Under the pieces are notes generated by a model. It was not told where the DNA came from and did not search any database. It worked only from the letters and a program-made list of their open reading frames with translations. A DNA stretch of 64,000 bases, taken from positions 62,001-126,000 of the forward strand of contig NZ_CP101414.1 of NCBI RefSeq assembly GCF_024338845.1, given 5' to 3'. Position 1 is the stretch's first letter; each line of letters opens with the position of its first letter. This DNA is from Mycoplasma bradburyae (GTDB lineage: Bacteria > Bacillota_I > Bacilli_A > Mycoplasmatales > Mycoplasmoidaceae). Positions 1-9,906 of the stretch are shown here, in pieces. Made by a program: the position numbers and the translations under genes.

Positions 1-915
1 GAAAAAATTAAGTCTTTAATTTTAGAGAAAAAAGAAATATTAAAACTAAACGATCGTTCAAAATTAAGCGAAATTACCGCTAATATTAAAAAATATAAAA
101 TTTTATATAAAAATAAAGATCCTAATTTAATACACTTTAAAGACGATTATAATTTTGATAATATATTTGAAGTTGATAACTATAATCTTTGATATTCAAA
201 TGGTAGCAAACATGCATTAAAAGATATTAATTTAAATATCAAGAAAAACAAAGTGACAGCATTAATCGGACCATCTGGATGTGGTAAATCTAGTTTTATC
301 CGTTCTTTAAATAGAATGCATGATTTAACTGACGGTGTTATCAAAACTGGTAGTATTTTTTTCTTATCTAAAAACATATATTCAAAAACATTACCAGAAT
401 TAGAATTAAGATCTAATGTAGGAATGGTTTTTCAAAAACCAACGCCATTTTCTTTATCGATCTATGAAAATATTGCTTACGCATTAAAATCACACGGAAT
501 AAAAAATAAAGAAGAAATCGATCAAATTGTTAAAGAATCATTAGAAGGTGCTGCTTTATGAGATGATGTTAAGGATATTTTATTTCAATCAGCACACGGC
601 TTATCGGGCGGTCAACAGCAAAGATTATCGATTGCTAGAGCTATCGCTTTAAAACCAGAAGTTTTATTAATGGATGAACCGACATCAGCGTTAGATCCAA
701 TAGCAACTAATAAAATTGAACAGTTGATTCATAAACTTAAAAAAAGCTATTCAATTGTTATCGTAACTCACTCAATGGCTCAAGCGCAAAGAGTTAGCGA
801 TGAAACAATCTTTTTTTATGAGGGTAATGTTCTTGAACAAGGAACAACAAAACAAATTTTTACACAGCCTAAAAACGATAAAACAAAAGACTATATTAAT
901 GGAAGGATTGGATAA
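1..915 (+). CDS. pstB: Phosphate ABC transporter ATP-binding protein PstB (5' partial)
   Basis: ATPase that powers high-affinity phosphate import through PstA/PstC at the membrane. The frame is open from the first base, so the start lies outside the window. Visible motifs: Walker [10 protein letters not shown] near 271-297, signature LSGGQQQR near 601-624, Walker [14 protein letters not shown] near 661-699 and a switch histidine in VTHSMAQ. Two TGA codons (positions 190 and 559) fall where Trp is expected. About 60 residues precede the ATPase fold, so the protein carries an N-terminal extension beyond the usual 250-residue PstB; I recall long PstB proteins in other mycoplasmas. phoU follows 6 bases later, which marks the 3' end of a pst operon. 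Family assignment is secure. Confidence 0.95.
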
Positions 916-921
916 GATTAT

Positions 922-1608
922 ATGTCAAGAAATTACAAATCTTTGAAGTATTCAGAGCAAGAATTAATTAATAAGTTCTATGAATATATCGATCATGGTA
1001 TAGCTATCCACGAAAAATTATTAATAGCCTTAAATAAATATCGAAACGGTGAAGATTACAAAGAAGTTGTTAAAGAAATCTTTAAGATGGAAAAGATTTC
1101 AAATATCAAGCAAGCTGATTTATTAGATGATTCAACCTGGATTATATCTAAAGAACAACCACAAGCATCACATCTTAGATTTATTATTGCTATAATTTCA
1201 TCTTCTAACGACATTGAAAGAATATGCGATTATGCTAATAATGTCGCTAAATTCTTAAATAATAATGACAATATATCAAACAAAAAATTAGATATAGTAA
1301 TTGATTTGCAACAAGATGTAATTAAAAATTATAAAGATGTTATCGAACATTTAAAACAAAACGAGGCAGAAGATACTTATAAGTTTGCTGATATTCGTCA
1401 ACAAGAATTTGAATCTAAATATAAAAGATACTTAAGAATGTTTAAACAATATGATTTAAATTCAGATGATGAGCTACAATTAAATTTACTAATTGATATG
1501 ATTCTTATGATTAAATATATTGAAAGAATTAATGATCATTTAGTTAATATTGTTGAATACTTTGTATATATTAAAGAATCATCGTTTTTCTTCGATAAAA
1601 AGATATAA
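922..1608 (+). CDS. phoU: Phosphate-transport regulatory protein PhoU
   Basis: 228-residue, all-helical protein that matches PhoU in size, position directly after pstB, and repeat layout. In other bacteria PhoU lowers Pst uptake and signals phosphate status. Segments such as SNDIERICDYANNVAKF (about 93-109) and IKYIERINDHLVNIVEYF (about 193-210) are the two copies of the PhoU helix signature containing E/D-R-x-x-D/N-x-x-x-N. Mycoplasmas usually lack PhoR/PhoB, so its role here is probably direct control of the transporter; that is inference. A rho-independent terminator follows at 1629-1657. Confidence 0.93.
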   Translation: MSRNYKSLKYSEQELINKFYEYIDHGIAIHEKLLIALNKYRNGEDYKEVVKEIFKMEKISNIKQADLLDDSTWIISKEQPQASHLRFIIAIISSSNDIERICDYANNVAKFLNNNDNISNKKLDIVIDLQQDVIKNYKDVIEHLKQNEAEDTYKFADIRQQEFESKYKRYLRMFKQYDLNSDDELQLNLLIDMILMIKYIERINDHLVNIVEYFVYIKESSFFFDKKI

Positions 1609-1628
1609 AAAGACGATTTAAGGATAAT

Positions 1629-1660
1629 AAAAAAAGCGTTTTAAATAACGCTTTTTTTAT
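1629..1660. terminator. Intrinsic terminator after phoU, shared with the convergent gene
   Basis: AAAAAAAGCGTT (1629-1640) and AACGCTTTTTT (1647-1657) form an A/T-tract-flanked hairpin. It has T-runs on both strands, so it can serve phoU (+) and the minus-strand membrane protein, whose stop codon (1641-1643) sits in the loop. Confidence 0.85.
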
Positions 1661-2537
1661 TATTGTTTTTTCTTCAATTTAAATAAGAGTATTTTAAATT
1701 TTTAACTAGTAATTTGATATCTAATTTAAATTGTTTTTTATTAGCTAGTTTAGGTTGAATTATCTTTCTGTTAAGTTCCTGAATTCCGTAACGAATACCT
1801 CAGATAATGTTGATTGATACTAAAGCGATCATAACACCTACAGGGATAACTTGAGGGAAAGGAACTTTTAGTATATTGGCTACTGATTGGTATTCTCCGC
1901 CAGGATATCAATCAGTAGGAATGATACCGTTTGAGTTAGCCAACACTTTGCGATCTAATTGTGTACAAGCAATTATATAACTTACATAAATCGCCATAAA
2001 TAAATATTGGTTTAAGATATCTCTTGGACTTCATTCTGTTGTTCAACATAAAAGCATCAAAGCTACTGATGTTGTCATTACATGGAGCATGAAATAAATT
2101 TGATCGTTATCGAACCCTATAAAGATAAATCTATAAACATCTAAACCAGAATATCTATTAGCTAACCTAAATAATTCTCCATATAAAGTAATTAAACCCC
2201 CAAATAATGCTATGGGAGCTAGAGATCTAACAATTTTTTTGTTCTTTATAAACATTAAGCATAAGCCAGCAAATATTGAGAAGAACGGACAAATATCTAA
2301 TAACAATAACCTTGAGTGCCTAATTGAAACAGCAATTGTGCTTCCGTCATCAGACGCGTTTCAGCTAGGAATTATAAACTGTACTTGTCTGGCTATCAGC
2401 ATGTAAAAGAACATGAAGCCGCCGATTATAAACCAAAATCAACGATTATTTTCAAATCTTTTAAAGAATCTTGAGGTAAATATGATTAATAAAAATCATA
2501 GAGTTACCACAATCATTAATATAGATCCTAATTTCAT
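1641..2537 (-). CDS. Multi-pass membrane protein of unknown function (YwaF/TIGR02206-like)
   Basis: 298 codons read from ATG at 2537 with several TGA-Trp codons, which is why only a central piece looks open under the standard code. The protein has about six to seven hydrophobic segments, starting with VTLWFLLIIFTSRFF near the N-terminus, then WFWFIIGGFMFFYMLIA, and later IYFMLHVMTTSVALMLLC and IPVGVMIALVSINIIWGI. Spacing and the HxxxxSVALML-like segment recall the YwaF/TP0381 integral membrane family found in several mycoplasmas (I recall the label DUF5378). No catalytic motif is recognisable and no function can be given. It is transcribed divergently from the S10 operon. Confidence 0.75.
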
Positions 2538-2650
2538 TTTCTTATATATTTATATCAATATAGTTTGAATAATATCTAGTTTAGATAGAACTAAACTCAG
2601 CTAATGATTAATATCATAAAGGTTTTTTACAAAATATCTCAAAATTCCAA

Positions 2651-2678
2651 TGGATTAAAAATAATTATTTGATATAAT
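2651..2678 (+). promoter_or_regulatory. Promoter of the S10 ribosomal operon
   Basis: TATAAT at 2673-2678 preceded by TGGATT at 2651-2656 with a 16-base spacer. The likely transcription start is about 2685, giving a leader of about 95 bases before rpsJ. This is the only strong promoter seen ahead of the 12.5 kb operon. Confidence 0.7.
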
Positions 2679-2705
2679 TTAGAAGTTAAGCTTTTGAAAA
2701 GATTG

Positions 2706-2758
2706 CTGATACACTAAAAAGCGTTGTCAAGTATCAGGTAACTTTTTATAAGCGTTGT
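2706..2758 (+). promoter_or_regulatory. Structured leader of the S10 operon
   Basis: CTGATAC (2706-2712) pairs perfectly with GTATCAG (2731-2737). The octamer AGCGTTGT occurs at 2720-2727 inside that loop and again at 2751-2758. In E. coli the leader of this operon binds L4 for autoregulation; whether this one binds a ribosomal protein is inference. Confidence 0.4.
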
Positions 2759-2781
2759 ATTAAATAATATAAGGACAACAA

Positions 2782-3147
2782 ATGGCAGAATTAAAAGAAA
2801 AATCTAACGAATCTTCAAGCGAAGAATCAAAAAAACAAAAAGATATTAAAGAGATCAGAATCAAACTAAAATCTTATGATAGTAGATTATTAGATCAATC
2901 AGTTAAAAAGATTTTTGAGATTGTAAAAGAAACAGGATCAGAACTTCACGGTCCAATTCCATTACCAACTAAAAAAGAAGTATTTACAATCATTCGTTCT
3001 CCGCACGTTGATAAGTCTTCAAGAGAACAATTCGAAAGAAGAACTCACAAACGTTTAATAATTATTAAACAACTAAAGAATGAAACTATTCAAAAACTTA
3101 AACGTTTTGTAATTCCTTCTGGAGTTGAATTACGTATCTACTTATAA
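2782..3147 (+). CDS. rpsJ: 30S ribosomal protein S10
   Basis: First gene of the operon. S10 sits in the 30S head and, as NusE, also joins transcription antitermination complexes with NusB. The core begins at [17 protein letters not shown] and contains the conserved [22 protein letters not shown] block. The protein has 121 residues against about 102 in most bacteria; the surplus is an N-terminal Ser/Glu/Lys-rich tail of about 20 residues, probably disordered. The ATG at 2782 follows AAGGAC. Confidence 0.97.
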   Translation: MAELKEKSNESSSEESKKQKDIKEIRIKLKSYDSRLLDQSVKKIFEIVKETGSELHGPIPLPTKKEVFTIIRSPHVDKSSREQFERRTHKRLIIIKQLKNETIQKLKRFVIPSGVELRIYL

Positions 3148-3173
3148 ACAATTTGATAGGAGTTAAATAATAT

Positions 3174-3872
3174 ATGAAAGGAATTTTCGGAACAAAAGTT
3201 GGAATGACTCAGGTTTTCGAAGAAAACGGACGTCTGATCCCTGTTACTTTAGTTAAAGTTGAACCTAACCAAGTAATTAGCGTTAAAACTAAAGAAAAAG
3301 ATGGTTATGATGCTATCCAATTAGGTTTTAATGAAACACACGAAAAAAACTTAAACAAACCAGAATTAGGGCAATTTAAAAAAGCTAATTCTAAAAATTA
3401 CAAAAACTTAGAAGAAATTCGTGGAATGACTGGTCACAATGTTGGCGACTTACTAAAAGTTGAAGAATTATTCCAACAAGGTCAAGTAATCGATGTTCAA
3501 GCTAAAACTAAAGGCCGTGGTTTCACTGGTGCTATTAAGCGTTGAAATTTTAAGATCGGTTCTAAAGGTCACGGTGCTGGATATCCTCACAGATTTCAAG
3601 GTTCAGTTCAAGCTGGTCGTGGAGGGTCTCAAGCTCAAAGAGTTATGAAAGGTAAAAAGATGTCTGGTCACTATGGTCACGAACTTGTTACAATTCAAAA
3701 CTTATCAATCGTTGGATTTTTACCAGAAGTTAATACAGTAATGATTTCAGGTGCCATCCCTGGTCCTAACTACGCTAAAGTAAGAATTTCAACTTCAAAG
3801 AAAAACCCAAATAAAGTTATTTCTTACAATTTAATAATGAATAAAGTTGCAAGCGAACAAGCTGCAAAATAA
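3174..3872 (+). CDS. rplC: 50S ribosomal protein L3
   Basis: 232 residues, continuous across TGA-Trp at 3543-3545. L3 is an early assembly protein whose long loop reaches the peptidyl-transferase centre. The conserved start KGIFGTKVGMTQVF, the central KGRGFTGAIKRW segment and the glycine-rich HGAGYPHRFQGSVQAGR loop are present. It follows rpsJ by 26 bases with GATAGGAG upstream, and rplD follows. Confidence 0.97.
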
Positions 3873-3910
3873 ATATAAGAATAATTTAAATTTAAGGAAA
3901 TTTAAAAACT

Positions 3911-4540
3911 ATGTCTAAAATAAAATTATTCGATTTATCTGGTAAACTTCAAGAAGAAATCGACTTAAACCAAAAACTTCTTGTAAATGAAGTTCATAAA
4001 CAAGCAATTTTTGATGCAATTCTTGCTGAAAATCTATCACAAATTCAAGGGACTCATTCAACTCTTAAAAAAGGTGAAGTTAGCGGTGGTGGTAGAAAAC
4101 CTTACCAACAAAAACACACTGGTCGTGCTAGACAAGGTTCGATTCGTAACCCTCACTATGTAGGCGGTGGTATTGCGTTTGGTCCTAAACCAAATAGAAA
4201 TTACAAAATTAAGGTTAATAAAAAAGTAAGTGAATTAGCGTTTAAATCAGCAATTACTTCTAAAGTTAATAACCAAGAATTCTTAGGTTTAGTTGATTCA
4301 ATTAAACAGGAAAAACCGAGCACAAAAGCAATTGTTAAATTATTAAAAGAACTAAATATTAATAAAAAAGTATTAATTGTTGCTTTTGAAAAGAATGAAA
4401 ACCTTGAAAAATCAAGCGCTAACTTACCGAATGTTTCATACAAATTATGAAACCAAGTTTCAGTGAGAGACTTAATTGATGCTAATTGTGTATTAGCTCA
4501 AAAGAGCGCAATTAAAAACTGAGTTGAAAGGCTGAATTAA
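3911..4540 (+). CDS. rplD: 50S ribosomal protein L4
   Basis: 209 residues with TGA-Trp at 4448 and 4530. L4 lines the peptide exit tunnel. The hallmark loop from GEVSGGGRKPYQQKHTGRAR through QGSIRNPHYVGGGIAFGP is intact. In E. coli L4 also represses its own operon by binding the S10 leader, which makes the hairpin at 2706-2737 a natural place to look. It ends 2 bases before rplW. Confidence 0.97.
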
Positions 4541-4542
4541 TC

Positions 4543-4866
4543 ATGCAAATTACAGACGTTCTTATTAAACCTGTACTTACTGAAAAGAGTTATGGCATTA
4601 TGATGTCAGAACCTAAAAAATACACTTTTCTAGTAAATCCAAAAGCTAACAAAAATTACATTAAACAAGCTTTTAAAGCAATCTATGGAGTAACCCCAAC
4701 TGCTGTTAATACAAAAATTAAAAAACCAGCAAGAATCCGTACAGGAAGTCAAAATCCAGGTTATTCTCGTTTAGAAAAAATCGCTATCATCACAGTTCCG
4801 TATGGAGTTGAGGTGGCAATTACTGGTGAAAAACCAGAAAACAACGAATCAACAAATTCAAAATAA
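4543..4866 (+). CDS. rplW: 50S ribosomal protein L23
   Basis: 107 residues. L23 lies at the tunnel exit and docks trigger factor and SRP. The conserved block DVLIKPVLTEKS opens the protein and NKNYIKQAFKAIYGVTPTAV forms the second helix region. A short hydrophilic tail (EKPENNESTNSK) follows the core. Confidence 0.96.
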   Translation: MQITDVLIKPVLTEKSYGIMMSEPKKYTFLVNPKANKNYIKQAFKAIYGVTPTAVNTKIKKPARIRTGSQNPGYSRLEKIAIITVPYGVEVAITGEKPENNESTNSK

Positions 4867-4911
4867 TTAAACAGGCGCAAAGCATTTAAGGAAAAAAAAT
4901 AATAAGCAGTT

Positions 4912-5763
4912 ATGCCAGTAAAAAAGATAATAAATAGATCTAACAGTGGTATTCATCATAAGATCTCAATCGATTACAAAAAGGTTTTAACAAGTCAAAG
5001 CCCATTAAAATCTTTAGTAAGTAATAAAAAGAAAAACTCAGGTAGAAACAACCAAGGTAAAATTACTGTAAGACACAAAGGTGGTGGTTCTAAAAGAAAA
5101 TACAGAATCATTGACTTTAAGAGAAATCTACACGATGACAAAGTTGCTGTAGTTAAATCAATTGAATACGATCCAAATAGAAGTGCATTCATTTCTTTAG
5201 TGGCTTATGAAAATGGTTATAGATCATATATCTTAGCTCCTGAAGGAATTAAAGTAGGTGATAAAATCGTTTCATCTTCACAACAAATCGACATTAAGCT
5301 TGGTAACTGTATGCCTTTAGAATATATTCCAGAAGGTACAATGGTTCATAACATTGAAATGACTCCTGGTAAAGGTGGTCAAATAGCTAGAAGTGCTGGT
5401 GCTTATGCTCAAATCTTAGGTAAAGATGATACAGGTAAATATATTAACCTTAAATTAGGTTCTAAAGAAGTTAGAAAATTCCTTAAGAACTGTAGAGCAG
5501 TGGTTGGTATCGCATCAAATGTTGATCACAACTTAGTGCTTTTAGGAAAAGCGGGTACATCTAGACATAAAGGTATTCGCCCTACTGTTCGTGGTTCTGC
5601 TATGAACCCTAACGATCACCCACACGGTGGGGGTGAAGGTCGTAGTCCAGTTGGTCGCGACGCTCCAAGAACACCTTGAGGTAAAAGACACATGGGTGTT
5701 AAAACAAGAAATAATAAGAAATCGTCTACTAACTTAATAATTCGTAGACGTAACTCAAAATAG
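4912..5763 (+). CDS. rplB: 50S ribosomal protein L2
   Basis: 283 residues including TGA-Trp at 5677-5679. L2 is needed for subunit association and peptidyl-transferase activity. The C-terminal signature [15 protein letters not shown], containing the universally conserved histidine, is complete, as is the RNA-binding domain start [19 protein letters not shown]. Length matches the bacterial norm of about 275. Confidence 0.97.
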
Positions 5764-5785
5764 GAAAATGAAAGGTCATTAATTA

Positions 5786-6049
5786 ATGTCAAGAAGTTCT
5801 AAGAAAGGTGCATTCATTGAACCTAGTTTATTAAAGAAAGTTCAAGATTTGAATGCTCAAAAACAAAAGAAAATAATCAAGACTTGATCTAGAAGAAGTA
5901 CTATTTTTCCGGATTTTGTTGGTCACACTTTTGCTGTTCATAATGGTAAAAAATTCATTAATGTTTATGTAACTGAAGATATGATCGGTCATAAGTTAGG
6001 TGAATTTTCTCCTACAAGAACATTTAAAGGACACAGCTCTAATAGATAG
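5786..6049 (+). CDS. rpsS: 30S ribosomal protein S19
   Basis: 87 residues, read through TGA-Trp at 5884-5886. It has the family motifs [22 protein letters not shown] and [19 protein letters not shown]19 binds the 16S 3' domain in the 30S head. Too short and TGA-split to appear as an uninterrupted frame under the standard code; size and place between rplB and rplV fit exactly. Confidence 0.97.
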
Positions 6050-6059
6050 GAGATAGAAT

Positions 6060-6494
6060 ATGATTGCAATTGCAAGACAAAACAGAGTAAGAATATCACC
6101 TCAAAAAGCTAGATTAGTTTGTCAATTGATTAAAAATAAATCAATTATTGAAGCTCAAAATATTCTAGTTAATACTGATAAAAAAGGTGCTCGTATTATC
6201 TTAAAATTACTTAATTCAGTAATCGCTAATGCCACTAACAACCATGCTATGTTAGCTGATAAACTATATGTTTATGAAATAGTAGCAAATCAAGGTCCAA
6301 CTCTTAAGAGAAACTTACCGAGAGCTAAAGGTTCGGCTGATATGATTAGAAAACGATCAACAAACTTTGTAATCAAATTATCAGACGACATTAACGAAAG
6401 AAAATTAGAAGTAGAAGCAATTAAAAATAGACTTAAAAAACGTGTTGCTGGTCAAATTAAGAGAAAGCAATCACTAAGTGGAGATAAAAAATAA
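6060..6494 (+). CDS. rplV: 50S ribosomal protein L22
   Basis: 144 residues. L22 lines the exit tunnel opposite L4. The core contains RISPQKARLVCQLIKNK and the tail-hairpin region GPTLKRNLPRAKGSADMIRK. The C-terminus is about 30 residues longer than the 110-residue family norm and is Lys/Arg-rich. GATAGGAGATAG upstream gives a clear ribosome-binding site. Confidence 0.96.
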   Translation: MIAIARQNRVRISPQKARLVCQLIKNKSIIEAQNILVNTDKKGARIILKLLNSVIANATNNHAMLADKLYVYEIVANQGPTLKRNLPRAKGSADMIRKRSTNFVIKLSDDINERKLEVEAIKNRLKKRVAGQIKRKQSLSGDKK

Positions 6495-6496
6495 AT

Positions 6497-7273
6497 ATGG
6501 GTCAAAAAGTTAACTCGAACGGTTTAAGATTTGGAATTAATAAAAACTGACAATCTCGCTGAATAGCTAGAACTAATGAACAAACAGGTGACTGAATTGT
6601 TCAAGATGAAAAAATCAGAAACTATTTATTAAAAAAATTCCACAGCGCTTTCATTTCTAATATCGAAATCGAAAGAACTCAAGCTAATATCCGTGTGTTC
6701 ATCTATGCTTCTCAACCTGGTATCGTTTTAGGGAAAGAAGCTGCTAACATCAAAACTATCGTATTAGCAATTAATAAAATTGTTGGTAGAAATGTTAAAG
6801 TTGATGTTGATGTTCTTGAAGTTGGTAATCCTTCTTTAAGTGCTAAGATTGTAGCACGTGAATTAGCTGATGCAATTCAAAACAGAACACCATTAAGAAC
6901 TGCAATGCGTCAAGCGCTTAAAAGAGTTCTTAAAGCTGGAGCAAAAGGTATCAAAGTATTAGTATCTGGTCGTTTAAACGGAGTAGAAATTGCTCGTGAC
7001 AAAATGTATATCGAAGGTAATGTTACACTTTCTACTTTAAGAGCTGATATTGACTATGCGCTAGAAGAAGCTCAAATGTCTTATGGTGTTATCGGTGTTA
7101 AAGTTTGAATTAATCGTGGTGAAATCTTTGGTAAAGATTTCTATAAAAAACAAATTCACATCATTAAACCAAAAGGTAGTGAATACAATCACGGAAGAAG
7201 AAACTTCAACAAGTCTAAAGACCAAAGAAATAGACAACCAAAAACACAACAAAATCAACCTGCTAAGGAGTAA
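6497..7273 (+). CDS. rpsC: 30S ribosomal protein S3
   Basis: 258 residues with five TGA-Trp codons (for example at 6548-6550 and 7106-7108). The N-terminal MGQKVNSNGLRFGI and KH domain around PGIVLGKEAANIKTI are typical, and the C-terminal domain has SGRLNGVEIAR. S3 forms part of the mRNA entry tunnel. A hydrophilic Asn/Gln/Lys-rich tail of about 40 residues closes the protein. It starts 2 bases after rplV. Confidence 0.97.
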
Positions 7274-7279
7274 AGTAAC

Positions 7280-7702
7280 ATGTTACAACCTAAAAGAACT
7301 AAATATAGAAAGCCTCATAATGTAAGTTATGAGGGAAAAGCTAAAGGTAATTCTTATGTTGCTTTTGGTGAATACGGCATTATGGCTACTAGCGGTGCTT
7401 GAATTGATTCACGACAAATTGAAAGTGCGCGTATTGCGATTTCAAAACACCTTGGTAAAACTGGAAAAATGTGAATTAGAATTTTTCCACATATGTCAAA
7501 AACTAAAAAACCACTAGAAGTGAGAATGGGTTCAGGTAAAGGTAACCCTGAATTCTGAGTGGCTGTTGTAAAAAAAGGAACTGTTATGTTTGAAGTTGCT
7601 AACATTCCAGAAGCGCAAATGAAAGAAGCTTTAACAAGAGCTGGTCACAAGCTTGGTGTTACATGAAAAATTGTTCCTAGAGAAGGTGCTAAGAATGAAT
7701 AA
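7280..7702 (+). CDS. rplP: 50S ribosomal protein L16
   Basis: 140 residues, with four TGA-Trp codons. The start [20 protein letters not shown] and the block [18 protein letters not shown] are diagnostic. L16 binds near the A-site tRNA elbow. Its last 8 bases overlap the start of rpmC. Confidence 0.97.
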
Positions 7703-8147
7703 AGAATTAAGAGCAAAGACCACTGAAGAACTAACTCAATTAGTTACTCAATTAAAAGGTCGTTTATTAGAATATCGTTTTAAATTAGCTCAAGGTGAAT
7801 TAGACAAAACTCACATTATTAAAGAAACTAGATTAACTTTAGCAAGAGTGCTAACTATTCTAACTGAAAGAAACGTTAAAATTAATGTCAATCAAATGGT
7901 TTCAAGTTTTGCAAAAGAACAAGCTAAGCAAAAAGAAATCCAAGAAGCAGTTAAAAAAGTTAAAGAACTTAAAGCAGCAAGAGATAAGAAGAATAAAGAA
8001 AAGCGTTTAGCTAATGCTGAAAAAGTTAAAGCAGCACCAAAACCAGAACCTAAAGCTAAAAAAGTTAAAACAACACCTAAAAAATCAGAAACAGTTAAAA
8101 GTTCTAATAAAAAAATTGTTAAAGCTAAAACAAGTAAAAAAGGATAA
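7695..8147 (+). CDS. rpmC: 50S ribosomal protein L29 with long basic C-terminal extension
   Basis: The ATG at 7695 ([17 protein letters not shown]) is the correct start; the frame is open further upstream but that part lies inside rplP. The L29 core occupies residues 1 to about 65 with RFKLAQGELDKTHIIKETR as its helical hairpin. The protein then runs to 150 residues, more than twice the family length, through a Lys/Ala/Pro-rich tail (KAAPKPEPKAKKVKTTPKK) that looks disordered and highly basic. L29 sits at the exit-tunnel rim beside L23, so the tail could reach nascent chains or rRNA; this is inference. Confidence 0.94.
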   Translation: MNKELRAKTTEELTQLVTQLKGRLLEYRFKLAQGELDKTHIIKETRLTLARVLTILTERNVKINVNQMVSSFAKEQAKQKEIQEAVKKVKELKAARDKKNKEKRLANAEKVKAAPKPEPKAKKVKTTPKKSETVKSSNKKIVKAKTSKKG

Positions 8148-8152
8148 TTTAA

Positions 8153-8410
8153 ATGCGTAATTCAAGAAAAGTTTTAATGGGTGTTGTTGTCAGTGATAAA
8201 ATGCAAAAAACTGTTACAGTTAAGGTTGAATCAAAAAACCGACACCCTTTTTATCACAAGCTGGTAATTTCTCATAAGAAATATCACGTTCATAACGAAG
8301 AAGGTGAAAATGCAGCTGGAGTTGGAGATAAAGTTTTAATTATGGAAACGCGTCCTTTATCAGCAACTAAACGTTGAAGAATTTCTAAAATTCTAGAACG
8401 CGCTAAATAA
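8153..8410 (+). CDS. rpsQ: 30S ribosomal protein S17
   Basis: 85 residues with one TGA-Trp (8375-8377). The OB-fold core [18 protein letters not shown] and the motif [19 protein letters not shown] are clear. S17 is a primary 16S-binding protein. It begins 5 bases after rpmC. Confidence 0.96.
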
Positions 8411-8436
8411 TATTATTAACAGGAGAATTTGAACTA

Positions 8437-8811
8437 ATGATTCAGTTTATGACGAGAATGAACGTGGCTGATAACACCGGCGCACGTGAAGTTGGAGTAA
8501 TTAAAGTATTAAACGGTTCTAAAAGAAGATATGCTTCTGTTGGTGATATCGTTGTTGTATCAGTAAAAGACGCGATTCCATCTGGAACAGTAAAAAAAGG
8601 ACAAGTTTTATTTGCTGTTGTTGTTAGAACTAAAAAAGGTGCTCAAAGAAGAGACGGAACTCATCTTTCATTTGATGATAATGCTTGTGTCATCATTAAA
8701 AACCGTGAAGATTTTACTCCGAGAGGAACACGTATCTTTGGACCGGTAGCTCGTGAGTTACGGGAAAAAGGATTCAACCGTATCGTTTCTTTAGCGAGTG
8801 AAGTGTTATAG
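8437..8811 (+). CDS. rplN: 50S ribosomal protein L14
   Basis: 124 residues, a normal length. The signature runs from [19 protein letters not shown] to [10 protein letters not shown] (here [21 protein letters not shown]). L14 takes part in the intersubunit bridge with 16S helix 14. An AGGAGAAT ribosome-binding site precedes it. Confidence 0.97.
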   Translation: MIQFMTRMNVADNTGAREVGVIKVLNGSKRRYASVGDIVVVSVKDAIPSGTVKKGQVLFAVVVRTKKGAQRRDGTHLSFDDNACVIIKNREDFTPRGTRIFGPVARELREKGFNRIVSLASEVL

Positions 8812-8820
8812 GAGTTAAAG

Positions 8821-9150
8821 ATGCAACGTATTAAAAAAGGTGATAAAGTTGTTGTAATTTCTGGTAAACATAAACAAAAAACAGGTATTGTGTTACAAGT
8901 TTTTACTAAAGAACAACGAGCTATAGTTGAAGGCGTGAATATGATTAAACGTCACACAAAAGAAAACGCCCAAAATCAAAAAGGTGGTGTGATTGAAAAA
9001 GAAGCTCCAATCCATTTATCTAATTTAGCTTTATTAGATCTTAAAGCTAAAGAGGTAAAACCTACCAAAGTTAAATATGGAACTGATCCAAAAACTAACC
9101 AAAAAGTGCGTTTATCTCGCAAAACAAATAATCTTGTAGGTGGTCAATAA
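8821..9150 (+). CDS. rplX: 50S ribosomal protein L24
   Basis: 109 residues. The KOW motif is [20 protein letters not shown] and the conserved segment [19 protein letters not shown] follows. L24 initiates 50S assembly. Its stop codon overlaps the rplE ATG by one base (TAATG), consistent with translational coupling. Confidence 0.96.
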   Translation: MQRIKKGDKVVVISGKHKQKTGIVLQVFTKEQRAIVEGVNMIKRHTKENAQNQKGGVIEKEAPIHLSNLALLDLKAKEVKPTKVKYGTDPKTNQKVRLSRKTNNLVGGQ

Positions 9151-9707
9151 TGAATTTAAAAACTAAATATAAGAAAGAAATCGTTCCATTATTACAAAAA
9201 GAATTTGGACTTTCATCAGTAATGCAAGTTCCAAAGATTGAAAAGATTGTAATTAACATGGGTGTTGGTGATGCTACTAAGGATGCTAAATTATTAGAAT
9301 TAGCTCAATCTGAATTACAAGCAATCAGCGGACAAAAACCAATAGTTACTAAGGCTCATTCTTCTAACGCTTCATTCAAAATTAGACAAGGTCAAGCGAT
9401 CGGTTGTAAAGTTACACTAAGAGGTGAAAGAATGTGAAACTTCTTAGAAAAATTAATCAACATCGCTCTTCCTCGTGTAAGGGACTTCAGAGGTTTATCG
9501 AATAAAGCTTTTGATAGTCAAGGTAATTACACTTTAGGAATTAAAGAACAAATTATCTTTCCAGAAATTATCTACGATAATGTTAAAAAAATTCGTGGAT
9601 TCGATGTAACCTTGGTAATTTCAACTAATGATAGTAAACAAAACTACAGATTATTATTAGAATTAGGAATGCCTTTAATTAAGAATAAGGAACAAGCAAA
9701 TGGCTAA
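9150..9707 (+). CDS. rplE: 50S ribosomal protein L5
   Basis: 185 residues, continuous across TGA-Trp at 9435-9437. Family motifs [18 protein letters not shown] and [17 protein letters not shown] are present. L5 binds 5S rRNA and contacts P-site tRNA. It overlaps the start of rpsZ by 8 bases. Confidence 0.97.
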
Positions 9708-9885
9708 AACATCACTAAAAGTTAAACAATCACGTCCTGCTAAATTTAAAGTAAGAGCATACAGTAGATGCAAACGCTGCGGCCGTCCTCACGCTGTTTA
9801 TAGAAAATTTGGTATTTGTCGTTTATGCTTTAGACACCTTGCTTACAATGGAAGCTTACCAGGTGTAAAAAAAGCATCATGATAG
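9700..9885 (+). CDS. rpsZ: 30S ribosomal protein S14, zinc-binding type
   Basis: 61 residues; the final TGA at 9880-9882 codes for Trp and TAG at 9883-9885 is the true stop. The two CxxC pairs ([20 protein letters not shown]) mark the zinc-containing short S14 (type Z). This is the only S14 form seen here. It begins inside the end of rplE. Confidence 0.96.
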
Positions 9886-9906
9886 GAACAGGGGTTAAGT
9901 AAAAAT

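Noticed and set aside
7083..7517. Plus-strand frames overlapping rpsC and rplP in other phases
   Set aside because: Both are shadows of the TGA-containing ribosomal protein genes, which are unambiguous.
7653..7694. Earlier start for rpmC
   Set aside because: It lies inside rplP and the residues do not match L29, which begins at ATG 7695.
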